From positions 1 through 64,000 of the forward strand of contig ONJF01000002.1 of the NCBI GenBank assembly GCA_900318085.1: DNA of 64,000 nt, given 5' to 3'. The notes below the pieces were generated by a model. That model was not told the origin of the DNA. It was given only the letters and a program-made list of their open reading frames with translations, and ran no database searches. Below are positions 1-7,402 of this stretch, one piece after another. This stretch comes from an uncultured Bacteroidales bacterium (GTDB lineage: Bacteria; Bacteroidota; Bacteroidia; Bacteroidales; F082). A program made the position numbers and the translations under genes. How positions within the stretch are numbered: the stretch's first letter is position 1; each line of letters begins with the position of its first letter.

Positions 1-1
1 C

Positions 2-199
2 CCGATAGGCGAAACAAATTGCCAAGATGCAAGGCTTCAAATCTTCGACATGAAGGGCGGCATTTGGCTCGACAGTGCGCTTGACAAACAAGGCAACCTC
101 ATCACCGTGGACACACAGAACCTTGAAGCGGGGCTGTATGTCTACAAGCTGCTTGACGGCAACCGTGAGGTGGCCAATGGGAAATTCGTAAAGGAATAA
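2..199 (+). CDS. T9SS type A sorting-domain protein, C-terminal end only
   Basis: The only frame open from the window edge to the TAA at 197-199 encodes about 65 residues ending GKFVKE. The sequence has the beta-strand pattern of a type IX secretion C-terminal sorting domain: RLQIFDMKG, then ITVDTQNLEAGLYVYKL, then a short basic-ended tail. Such domains carry outer-membrane cargo through the Por/T9SS machinery and are cleaved at the surface. The rest of the protein lies upstream of the window, so its function is unknown. It ends 20 bases before the Rhs fragment on the same strand. Confidence 0.75.
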   Translation, partial: PIGETNCQDARLQIFDMKGGIWLDSALDKQGNLITVDTQNLEAGLYVYKLLDGNREVANGKFVKE

Positions 200-219
200 A
201 GGAAACAGCATTAATACTA

Positions 220-1824
220 ATGCTCTCTAATATCGTCACCTCAAATAATTTGCAGAATTTGTCATACGAATACGATAAATTTGGTAATTTAGCCAGCCGA
301 AAGGACAACCTTCGCAACCTGGAGGAGACCTTCCACTACGACAAGATGAACCGTTTGACCGACATATACCTTGGCACGACGCACAGCCAGATCGTCTACG
401 ACCCACTGGGCCGCATGACCGACAAGCAGACCGACGGGGAGACCGTGTTTGCCAATGCCGCATTCGCCGCAGCCCAAGGGCAGCCTTCACGGCCTCACGC
501 CATGACGAGCGCCGAGACGGTGGAAGGCGTGTTCCCCTCGGCCACCCAAGAGATCACCTACACGGGCTTCGACAAGGTGAAGACCATCGCCGAAGGTGGC
601 AACACGCTTGCCTACACCTACGGCTACGACCAGCAGCGCATTCGCATGGTGGAAAATGTAGGAGACATGACGCGAACAAAGGACTACGTGGGCGTGTGCG
701 AATACATCACCGAAGACGATGGGGAAAACACCACAGAAAAGACGCTTACCTACCTTGTAGGCCCCTATGGCGTGTTCGCCGTAGTAGAACAACTGAACAG
801 CGAGGAAAGCATGCACTACATACTGAAAGACCACCTCGGCTCGTGGACCACGATAACCGACAGCCAAGGCAACGTGGAGCAAGAGTTGAGTTTCGATGCC
901 TGGGGCAACCGCCGAAACCCCGAGACCTGGTACGGACCGGTCTCGAGTTCTGCCGCGGCACCCATGTTCGACCGCGGCTTCACGGGGCACGAGCACCCGT
1001 ATGCCTTTGGCTTGATTAATATGAACGGACGAATGTACGACCCCAAGACTTCGTCGTTCCTTTCCGTTGATGCCTACGTGCAAAGCCCCGACAACTCGCA
1101 GAGCTTCAACCGTTACGCCTACTGTCTGAACAACCCGCTGAAGTATACCGATCCGACTGGATGGCAGCCCGTTGGCGGCTTGAGACCTGGAAACCCGTTC
1201 CATGAAAACTGGGGCGTGAACTTCGCGGAAAAGGTTTTTACCACGCAGGATGTCAAACAATGGCTTTGGGATCAGGGCATCTCTGTCGGAGTTTGGATGG
1301 AAGGGGATGCTTTGACGGGAAGCGGATGTGGAAGTGGAGGAGGAAGTGAAGGTGATGATGACAAGCCAAAAGATGGAGACAAAACCAAGCAAGCAAAAGG
1401 TGCATATAATTACACTAATGGTTTTGCAACGTTAATTGGTGGAGCAGCAGGAACAGTATCGACCGATGGGACCGATTTTTTTGGAAAAATGAGTAGAGGG
1501 ACAAGAATTATAGGAGGTGTTGGCGTTTTGATAGAATTGATAGATAATTTAAATAAGTATTCTAATGGAGAAATTTCTGCGTATTCTTTTACCGCTAGAA
1601 CTATTAATTCTGGAGGAGAATTTGCATTGTCATTTATTCCTTATGGGATAGGCCCCACTTTAAGTATAACAGTTACTGCAATTGATATTGCTGGGGGTTT
1701 TGATAACAATATTTATAATGAAGAATGGATGAAAGGAGTTTTAAATGAAACGAAGAAAATTATCTCTCCTCAACGTTCTAATAACGAAACATCTCCCATT
1801 ATCTACTATAGACATGGATGGTAA
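220..1824 (+). CDS. Rhs/YD-repeat protein, 5'-truncated, with variable C-terminal toxin-like tip
   Basis: The 534-residue frame has YD repeats near residues 17-70 (YEYDKFGNL, FHYDKMNRL, IVYDPLGRM). The Rhs-associated core follows from about 206 (DHLGSW, FDAWGN, GFTGHEH, GLINMNGRMYDP, FNRYAYCLNNPLKYTDPTGW). After the DPTGW boundary (about 314) the sequence becomes unique: a Gly/Asp-rich linker, then an AT-rich tail with glycine-rich hydrophobic stretches (GFATLIGGAAGT, IIGGVGVLIELI, PYGIGPTLSITVTAIDIAGG). Rhs proteins are normally far longer, form a hollow shell, and release the C-terminal tip as a toxin. This copy lacks the long N-terminus and any signal peptide. Homology to YD repeats seems to reach almost to the ATG, so this looks like a displaced tip cassette or decayed gene. 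The hydrophobic tip and the membrane protein next door suggest a membrane-acting toxin; this is inference. Confidence 0.8.
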   Translation: MLSNIVTSNNLQNLSYEYDKFGNLASRKDNLRNLEETFHYDKMNRLTDIYLGTTHSQIVYDPLGRMTDKQTDGETVFANAAFAAAQGQPSRPHAMTSAETVEGVFPSATQEITYTGFDKVKTIAEGGNTLAYTYGYDQQRIRMVENVGDMTRTKDYVGVCEYITEDDGENTTEKTLTYLVGPYGVFAVVEQLNSEESMHYILKDHLGSWTTITDSQGNVEQELSFDAWGNRRNPETWYGPVSSSAAAPMFDRGFTGHEHPYAFGLINMNGRMYDPKTSSFLSVDAYVQSPDNSQSFNRYAYCLNNPLKYTDPTGWQPVGGLRPGNPFHENWGVNFAEKVFTTQDVKQWLWDQGISVGVWMEGDALTGSGCGSGGGSEGDDDKPKDGDKTKQAKGAYNYTNGFATLIGGAAGTVSTDGTDFFGKMSRGTRIIGGVGVLIELIDNLNKYSNGEISAYSFTARTINSGGEFALSFIPYGIGPTLSITVTAIDIAGGFDNNIYNEEWMKGVLNETKKIISPQRSNNETSPIIYYRHGW

Positions 1825-1836
1825 AACCCAAAAGCA

Positions 1837-2259
1837 ATGAAAATGATTGGTCTTCTGAAAAAAGCCTATTATCGACTATTCTTTTTCTTTTTCCGAATGT
1901 ATAAACCAAGTCCATACGGAGGAAAGGAAACGGATTCTTTTACAGTTATATTAACTGTAATACCTTTATCGGCAATTGTGATTGCTAATATTTTTACTAT
2001 ATATTATATATGTTCTCGTTTTACAAACTCGCCGATAATAAAAAGGGTTAATATTCCCTTAATCTTCAGTGTTTTGGTTATCTTTCTTAACTATGTTTTG
2101 TTCTTCCATAAGAAACGCTATCTGAAAATAAAAATAATGTTTGAAAATGAGGAAAAACGCATTCGCCATAGGCGGTCATTCTTTTGCATCGTGTTTTGTA
2201 TCCTCTCTTTGTTTGGTATGGTAATTATTGATACTATCTTTGGAAGACCTCCAACTTAA
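1837..2259 (+). CDS. Small membrane protein, probable immunity to the upstream Rhs tip
   Basis: The frame encodes 140 residues with three predicted membrane helices: about 36-59 (VILTVIPLSAIVIANIFTIY), about 71-90 and about 113-132. A basic loop lies between the last two, and the N-terminus is Phe-rich. No family is recognised. It starts 12 bases after the Rhs stop codon and is as AT-rich as the Rhs tip, unlike the GC-richer Rhs core, so tip and downstream gene look like one acquired cassette. A gene in this position after an Rhs-CT is usually the cognate immunity gene, and an inner-membrane immunity protein would suit a membrane-active toxin. The role is inferred from position and composition only. 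Confidence 0.55.
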   Translation: MKMIGLLKKAYYRLFFFFFRMYKPSPYGGKETDSFTVILTVIPLSAIVIANIFTIYYICSRFTNSPIIKRVNIPLIFSVLVIFLNYVLFFHKKRYLKIKIMFENEEKRIRHRRSFFCIVFCILSLFGMVIIDTIFGRPPT

Positions 2260-2278
2260 ACGACGTTTGCCACCAGTT

Positions 2279-2328
2279 CCCAGTTCTTTCGGATTTGCAA
2301 TCCCCCAGTTCTTTCGGATTTGCAATCC
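2279..2328. repeat. Tandem 25-bp repeat, two copies, with hairpin core
   Basis: Two adjacent identical 25-base units occupy 2279-2303 and 2304-2328. The second copy, with the next three bases, forms a perfect inverted repeat: TTCGGATT, a TGC loop, then AATCCGAA at 2313-2331. The repeat lies in the gap between the membrane protein and the second tip remnant. It may be a recombination remnant or a dispersed palindromic unit. Confidence 0.8.
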
Positions 2329-2356
2329 GAAAACCGTGAATATCAGCATTTTTATT

Positions 2357-2715
2357 ATGCGAAGCATACGAAATCAATTTAAAACCATTATCTTTGCCGA
2401 CAAAGGCAAAGACAATCTTTATTATTTCAAAACTAATCACATGACTTTGTATTTACAAGTATTTAATGAGTCATTAGGATTGAAACAAAACAGTATGGAT
2501 GCTTGTTTTCGAGGTTTTGATGATGCGGATAGATTTAATCCAAATTCCAATTGGGGACATTCTGCTCATACAACCTTTCAATCAGGATATAATATTTACT
2601 TCAACAATCCATATGCCAATTCAAGATGTTGGAGGGCTATGATAGTTTTCCGACGGCTCTTGTACGTGACGAATTTATTGGAAGATATAATCAAGTTTTC
2701 GGCCATGGTAAATAA
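2357..2715 (+). pseudogene. Remnant of a second Rhs C-terminal tip, frameshifted
   Basis: Frame 2 gives protein-like sequence (ADKGKDNLYYFKTNHMTLYL, then FRGFDDADRFNPNSNWGHSA, then YNIYFNNPYANSR up to about 2626). The following frame-2 residues look random, while frame 1 from about 2626 reads MLEGYDSFPTALVRDEFIGR then YNQVFGHGK and stops at 2713-2715. Joining the two needs a single frameshift near 2626. The reconstructed piece is a C-terminal domain without any Rhs core. Its last codons overlap the next gene's start, as in coupled toxin-immunity pairs. I do not recognise a catalytic family. It is probably a relic of an older tip left after replacement. The start coordinate is only the first in-frame ATG (2357); the frame is open further upstream. 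Confidence 0.5.
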
Positions 2716-3616
2716 AAAAAAATATCACACTTTACTATCAATAGTGTTTTGCGTTACATTCTTTTCATGCAATACTACGATTGATACTGAAGACAAAGCC
2801 GCTTTGTCTTCTTTGCTTGATAGTTATTTCTATTATAATGGAGAATACCCATCCTCGGTAGATAAATTCTTGTCTTATTATGAAACACAAGACAGTACAA
2901 CCTTCATAGTTTCATATATTGAAAATAACAAAAGGGATATAAAATGGAGTCTTTCCAATCCAAGTGTTGTTCAAGAAGAATTGACAATTAAAATAAAAGG
3001 GAAAGTGTTGTTTCATCATTTAGGGAAGAAACACTTTTCTTTTCTTGACGACTTAATTGATAGTTACGAAAGGAATTATTTGGAGTATCCACGCTCGTTG
3101 AAAGATTTGATTAATTATGATAAGGCTACGAAGGGAACAAAGGAAGAAGTGTTTGATAGATGTATTATACACACATTGGAATACCTTGAAAAAGTTGATA
3201 ATCAAATCACTTGGATGAGTAACGACACATTGTTTCTTATGATTTCAGATAGTGATACTATCGATTATCGTATAGGGCCTTCTCTGAGGAATTCTATTTG
3301 TTCGTCGAATTATTGGAGAGAAAAGTTAGTGTATTTGTTCTATGATAAGGATATTGTTTTTATTCCAGATGAAGAATTGGGAAATGTCTTCAAACGGGGC
3401 CTAAAAGCAATTTGCAATAAATATAAAGAGGAACAGGTTGAAATGTCAAAATACCACCTTCTGAGATACGAACCTGATGATGGATTGATATTGCTTTGCA
3501 AAAACGATAGTATAGCTTTAGATACAGAATGGTTTCATGACGTAGAGGGTTATTTGTATGGTTTTTGTACCGAACATGGTTTAGGAAGAGTGGTTTTTGC
3601 TTCGCCGTCTTATTAA
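2705..3616 (+). CDS. Lipoprotein, candidate immunity protein for the second tip
   Basis: This start gives 303 residues beginning with a lipoprotein signal peptide (MVNKKKYHTLLSIVFCVTFF followed by SCNTT). The frame is open back to 2228, but those earlier residues belong to the tip remnant, so the ATG at 2705 is preferred. The body has an apparent internal repeat: ALSSLLDSYFYYNGEYPSSVDKFL resembles, more loosely, DDLIDSYERNYLEYPRSLKDLI. It overlaps the remnant's frame-1 stop by 11 bases, which suggests translational coupling. AT-rich composition groups it with the accessory cluster. No family is recognised; immunity is inferred from position. Confidence 0.6.
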   Translation: MVNKKKYHTLLSIVFCVTFFSCNTTIDTEDKAALSSLLDSYFYYNGEYPSSVDKFLSYYETQDSTTFIVSYIENNKRDIKWSLSNPSVVQEELTIKIKGKVLFHHLGKKHFSFLDDLIDSYERNYLEYPRSLKDLINYDKATKGTKEEVFDRCIIHTLEYLEKVDNQITWMSNDTLFLMISDSDTIDYRIGPSLRNSICSSNYWREKLVYLFYDKDIVFIPDEELGNVFKRGLKAICNKYKEEQVEMSKYHLLRYEPDDGLILLCKNDSIALDTEWFHDVEGYLYGFCTEHGLGRVVFASPSY

Positions 3617-3647
3617 GATCGATAATGGGAAATAGAAAAGACATTAT

Positions 3648-4154
3648 ATGATAGCATTTTTGCTGAAACGATGTACGTTCGTTGTGATGGAAAACACATG
3701 TAACGATAAGACCCTTCGATTCATCCTGAAAGACCATCTCGGCAGCTGGACCACGATAACAGATGCCGAAGGCACGGTTGAGCAGGAACTCTCCTTCGAT
3801 GCCTGGGGCAACCTGCGTGACCCCGAGACATGGAGTGGGAGTTATTCTGGCACGCCCATGTTCGACCGCGGTTTCACAGGCCACGAACACATGATGGCCT
3901 TTGGCCTCATTAACATGAATGGAAGATGCTACGATCCTTTGACCAGCAGTTTCCTTTCGGTGGACGCCTACGTGCAGGACCCGACAAGCGCCCAAGCCTT
4001 CAACCGCTACGCCTATTGCGGCTACAACCCGCTCCGATATACCGACCCGACGGGGTGGTACGCCGACGGATATGGTCGCCAGCCCCAGCCGCAGTGCTAC
4101 GACCCCACGGCCCGATACCATTCCGACGACCCCAACGACGTGCTTCAACCCTAG
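3648..4154 (+). pseudogene. Orphan Rhs core fragment without a toxin domain
   Basis: From about residue 24 the frame matches the core of the upstream Rhs gene nearly motif for motif: LRFILKDHLGSWTTITD, VEQELSFDAWGN, FDRGFTGHEH, GLINMNGRCYDP, SVDAYVQDP, FNRYAYCGYNPLRYTDPTGW. Only about 30 residues follow the DPTGW boundary before the stop, too few for a toxin domain. The first residues do not resemble Rhs, so the 5' end is a truncation junction and the ATG is probably not a real start. GC content rises again here relative to the preceding lipoprotein gene. It is a likely displaced core remnant that could supply homology for tip exchange. Confidence 0.75.
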
Positions 4155-4205
4155 AAAGGAATAAAGTCATTCTTCACAGAATGAACATGAAGGTTTTGGA
4201 AAATA

Positions 4206-4242
4206 AAAATCCCTAACTGATTGATAATCAATTAGGGATTTT
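4206..4242. terminator. Hairpin terminator after the Rhs cluster
   Basis: AAAATCCCTAA (4206-4216) is exactly complementary to TTAGGGATTTT (4232-4242). The 15-base loop contains a further TGATT/AATCA pairing. A-rich and T-rich ends make it usable from both directions, for the Rhs fragment and for the tRNA. Confidence 0.7.
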
Positions 4243-4252
4243 CGTTGTGCTG

Positions 4253-4324
4253 TAGCCCAACTAGGACTCGAACCTAGATTTAAAGTTTAGGAAACTTCCG
4301 TTCTATCCCTTGAACTATTAGGCC
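4253..4324 (-). tRNA. tRNA-Arg (anticodon CCU)
   Basis: The reverse complement folds as a cloverleaf of 72 bases. The acceptor GGCCTAA pairs with TTGGGCT (one G-U), the D stem is GTTC/GAAC, the anticodon stem is GAAGT/ACTTT with loop TTCCTAA (anticodon CCT), and the T arm is CTAGG-TTCGAGT-CCTAG. The discriminator is A and CCA is not encoded. It reads AGG codons. Its 3' end faces the Rhs cluster, the usual geometry for an island at a tRNA. Confidence 0.95.
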
Positions 4325-4437
4325 ATGAAAACGCTGCAAAAGTACGACTTTTTCTGAAATAAAGGCAAAAGTGGCTTTAAAAACGTTTCCATGCCACATT
4401 ATTAGTTTGGTATTTGTAAGAGTATTACTCTTTAGCG

Positions 4438-4526
4438 TCATGGCGGGCATGGACCCGCCATCTCCTGAGCAAGAAGGAGAAACCCATAGCTCAGGAGATC
4501 GCGGATCAAGTCCGCGATGACGACAA
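4438..4526. repeat. Nested palindromic repeat (GTCAT...TCTCC family)
   Basis: An inner perfect inverted repeat TCTCCTGAGC (4461-4470) / GCTCAGGAGA (4489-4498) is flanked by outer arms that are themselves palindromic (GGCGGG..CCCGCC and CGCGGA..TCCGCG) and roughly complementary to each other. Related units lie at 14303-14330 and 53782-53870. It occupies most of the gap between tRNA-Arg and exonuclease III. Confidence 0.75.
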
Positions 4527-4560
4527 AGGCCGAACAAAAGGCCTGAGAAAAAGGCAATGT

Positions 4561-5322
4561 TTATTTCAAATCGAGCACGATAGGGCAGTGGTCCGATTGC
4601 ATCACGTCGGGTAAGATGCCCACACCGGCAATGCGGTCTTTCAGATTCTCAGTCACCATGTGGTAGTCGATGCGCCAGCCGAGGTTCTTGGCACGGGCTC
4701 CGGCGCGGAAGCTCCACCAACTGTATTGGTTGGGTTCCTTCACTAGGTGTCGGAAGCTGTCGATGTAGCCGTCGCTGAGGAAGTCGGTCATCCACTGCCG
4801 TTCCTCGGGCAGGAAGCCAGACGAAGTGTCGTGTTTCCTTGGGTTGTTGATGTCGATGTCCTCGTGGCAGATGTTGTAGTCACCCGAAAGCACTAGTTGC
4901 GGGCGTTCTTTCCTCAACGCATTGACATACTTGCGGAAGAAGTCGAGCCACACCATCTTGAAGGCTTGGCGCTCGTCGCCTGTGGTGCCCGAAGGATGGT
5001 AGACGCTCACCACCGAGAGGTCGCCGAAGTCGGCACGGAGGAAGCGGCCTTCGTTGTCATACAACGGTTCGTTCATGCCGTAGACCACGTTGTCGGGTTC
5101 TTGTTTCGTGATGAGGCCCACGCCACTATAGCCTTTTTTTTGCGCAGGGAACCAATAGTGGTGGTAGCCCATCATCTCGAAGTCCATCAAGGGAATCTGG
5201 TCGGGCGTGGCTTTCAACTCTTGGAAGCAGAGCACATCGGGTTGGTAGTCGTTGATCCATTGTAGCAGGCCTTTGTTGATGGCTGCGCGGATGCCGTTTA
5301 CGTTGTAGCTGACGATCTTCAT
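4561..5322 (-). CDS. xth: Exodeoxyribonuclease III (AP endonuclease family)
   Basis: The ATG at 5322 gives a 253-residue protein starting MKIVSYNVNGIRAA. The frame is open further upstream, but that part translates the adjacent repeat element and is unlike the family. Family motifs are present: CFQELKA with the metal-binding Glu, SGDYNICHEDID, NLGWRIDY, and the final SDHCPIVLDL with the catalytic Asp-His. The enzyme cuts DNA 5' of abasic sites and degrades 3' ends during base excision repair in the cytoplasm. It stands alone between repeats, and the gene length is normal for the family. Confidence 0.93.
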   Translation of the reverse strand: MKIVSYNVNGIRAAINKGLLQWINDYQPDVLCFQELKATPDQIPLMDFEMMGYHHYWFPAQKKGYSGVGLITKQEPDNVVYGMNEPLYDNEGRFLRADFGDLSVVSVYHPSGTTGDERQAFKMVWLDFFRKYVNALRKERPQLVLSGDYNICHEDIDINNPRKHDTSSGFLPEERQWMTDFLSDGYIDSFRHLVKEPNQYSWWSFRAGARAKNLGWRIDYHMVTENLKDRIAGVGILPDVMQSDHCPIVLDLK

Positions 5323-5334
5323 GGTGTTCTTTTT

Positions 5335-5413
5335 TGACGCGGGACTGCGGGACGCGGGACTACGGGGTCCAATGTCTCGTGTCCCGAAGTCTCGTGTCCC
5401 GTGTCCATGAGAC
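5335..5413. repeat. Palindromic repeat of CGGGAC / GTCTCGTGTCCCG units
   Basis: Short units GCGGGACT are repeated on the left and answered by GTCTCGTGTCCCG units on the right, so the element can form a long imperfect hairpin just upstream of the exonuclease gene. The same family recurs at 27781-27869 and 53732-53764, always between genes. Confidence 0.7.
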
Positions 5414-5543
5414 CGCGAAAATAGTGAAAATCTCATTTCTTTTTTCGTTGCGCGTTACTTTTTCCTATTTTAGCGGCCGAAATGCAAAGCATTGACTATG
5501 TCGAATGCAGGGCATTTCAACGTAGTTAAAAACGAGAACAATT

Positions 5544-7328
5544 GTGGGTAAATTCAAAGATAGAATCAACGGATGGATTGACCGCTTCAACGCTTGGCGT
5601 ACGACGCACATGAGCGACCGTCGTTTCATGCTGATACTCAGCATCCCGACGGGATTCCTCGCTGGTGCCGCCGCCGTCATCATCAAGAAGCTGGCTCACG
5701 GCATCCGCGACTTGGTCATCAACGCGCAGTTCCAATATTCCTTCCTGTTGTATTTCATCTGCCCCGCCATTGGTATCCTGCTGACGATTCTGTTCTGCAA
5801 GTACGTCCTGAAGAAAGACGTTGGCCATGGCATTCCGGGCATCCTTTATGCCATCTCGAAAAACAAGGGAAAGGTGAGTCGTAGCAGCACTTGGTCGAGC
5901 ATCGTCACCAGCGCCCTGACGGTCGGCTTTGGTGGCTCGGTGGGATTGGAAGGTCCCAGCGTGTCGACAGGCGGCAGTATCGGCTCCAATATTGCGCAAG
6001 CCCTAAAGCTCGACTATAAACATACCATACAGCTCATCGGCATGGGTGGTGCGGCGGCCTTGGCAGCTATCTTCCAGGCGCCTATCACGGGTATCGTCTT
6101 TGCCCTTGAGGTGTTCATGATTGATCTGTCGCTCAATGCCTTGGTGCCTATCATCTGCTCCTCGTTTGTCGCCATCTTGACGGCCTATTGGTTCTTGGGC
6201 CAGACGGTGGAGTATCCTGCTGCCATTGCCGAGGGATTCATTCCGTCCAATGCCTTATATTACATTGGATTGGGCCTTTTCGCAGGCTTGGTTTCAGCCT
6301 ATTTCCTCAAGGTGACCTTCAGTGTGGAAAAGAGTTTCAAGAAGGTGCGGTCTCCTTGGATGAGGTTCCTTGTAGGCGGTACCCTGTTGGGTATTCTCAT
6401 CTTCTTGTTCCCTGCGCTTTACGGCGAGGGCTACGAGGCCATCAACTCGGCCTTGCGCGGTGACTATAGCCCCGTGTTCGGCAATGCGTGGTTTGCCCAG
6501 TTCAAGAACTACGATTTGGTGGTTATCATTCTCTTTGCCGGTATGATCCTGCTGAAAGCCTTCGCCACGGCCTTCACCTTTGGTGCTGGCGGTGTTGGTG
6601 GCACCTTTGCCCCGGCGTTGTTCATTGGAGCTTTCACGGGATTGTTCTTTGCGACCACGGTCAATTACTTGGGTATCGGGAATTTAGACCCGGCCAAGTT
6701 TGCCCTTGTAGGTATGAGTGGCCTCGTAGCAGGCATGCTTCATGCCCCATTGACGGGCATCTTCCTCATTGCCGAAATCACCAATGGCTATGCCCTTATT
6801 GTGCCTTTGATGATCGTTTCTGCCCTGGCCTATGCCATCAACCGGCTGTTTTTCAATCACTCCATCTATACCAATGCCGTGGCCGAGAAAGGTGTTGAGG
6901 TGACGCACAACAAGGATAAGAGCATCCTCAATATGATGGCCATCAACCAGTTGATTGAGACCAACTTCAGCACCATCGACCCCAATTGCACTTTCGGTGA
7001 CCTGTTGCCTTTGGTGTCGTCATCAAAGCGTAACATCTTCCCTGTGGTCGACAAGGAGGGCTTTTTCTGTGGACATGTCCTGTTTGATGATGTGCGTGCC
7101 ATCCTCTTCGATTCAAGCCATTACGACCAATCTATACAGAATTATGCGGTCCTTCCTGATTATGTCATCCATCCCGAGGAGCCGATGGAGGAGATTGTGC
7201 ATAAGTTCCAGAAATCGGGCAAATACAACATCCCCGTGATCAAGGAAGGAAAGTATTTGGGCTACATCTCGCGTGCCAATGTGTTCTCGGCGTATAGGAA
7301 TATGATGAGCGAGATTTCGGAGGATTAA
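5544..7328 (+). CDS. CLC-type chloride channel/antiporter with C-terminal CBS pair
   Basis: The 594-residue membrane protein shows the CLC selectivity-filter motifs: GSVGLEGPSV (the gating glutamate position is E136) and GAGGVGGTFAPALF near residue 350, plus a dozen or more hydrophobic helices. Residues about 463-585 hold two CBS domains, which in this family usually bind adenine nucleotides and regulate gating. The protein moves chloride, possibly in exchange for protons. The start is a GTG at 5544; an ATG at 5610 is an alternative, but the extra amphipathic N-terminal helix is typical of Bacteroidetes homologues. It is a single-gene unit followed by a divergent-looking promoter region. Confidence 0.9.
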   Translation: MGKFKDRINGWIDRFNAWRTTHMSDRRFMLILSIPTGFLAGAAAVIIKKLAHGIRDLVINAQFQYSFLLYFICPAIGILLTILFCKYVLKKDVGHGIPGILYAISKNKGKVSRSSTWSSIVTSALTVGFGGSVGLEGPSVSTGGSIGSNIAQALKLDYKHTIQLIGMGGAAALAAIFQAPITGIVFALEVFMIDLSLNALVPIICSSFVAILTAYWFLGQTVEYPAAIAEGFIPSNALYYIGLGLFAGLVSAYFLKVTFSVEKSFKKVRSPWMRFLVGGTLLGILIFLFPALYGEGYEAINSALRGDYSPVFGNAWFAQFKNYDLVVIILFAGMILLKAFATAFTFGAGGVGGTFAPALFIGAFTGLFFATTVNYLGIGNLDPAKFALVGMSGLVAGMLHAPLTGIFLIAEITNGYALIVPLMIVSALAYAINRLFFNHSIYTNAVAEKGVEVTHNKDKSILNMMAINQLIETNFSTIDPNCTFGDLLPLVSSSKRNIFPVVDKEGFFCGHVLFDDVRAILFDSSHYDQSIQNYAVLPDYVIHPEEPMEEIVHKFQKSGKYNIPVIKEGKYLGYISRANVFSAYRNMMSEISED

Positions 7329-7365
7329 AATCCATCGGCAACGATAATAGCCCTCATGATTGTAA

Positions 7366-7397
7366 TTGTAACCATTCCGAATTAAGTTGTATCTTTG
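7366..7397 (+). promoter_or_regulatory. Bacteroidetes-type promoter, near-leaderless
   Basis: The -7 box TATCTTTG lies at 7390-7397 with a TTG -33 element at 7366-7368 (21-base spacer). The ATG of the next gene begins at 7403, only five bases after the box, so the mRNA probably has almost no leader. Confidence 0.65.
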
Positions 7398-7402
7398 CAG
7401 CC

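Noticed and set aside
487..1392. Long minus-strand open frame across the Rhs gene
   Set aside because: It mirrors the Rhs codons, shows no domain and ends in low-complexity translation; the plus-strand frame has clear YD and Rhs motifs.
2228..2704. N-terminal extension of the lipoprotein at 2705
   Set aside because: It would place a signal peptide at residue 160, and the extension fits better as part of the frameshifted tip relic.
5323..5436. N-terminal extension of exonuclease III
   Set aside because: It translates the CGGGAC repeat into Arg/Ser/Gly text, and the family begins at MKIVSYN.
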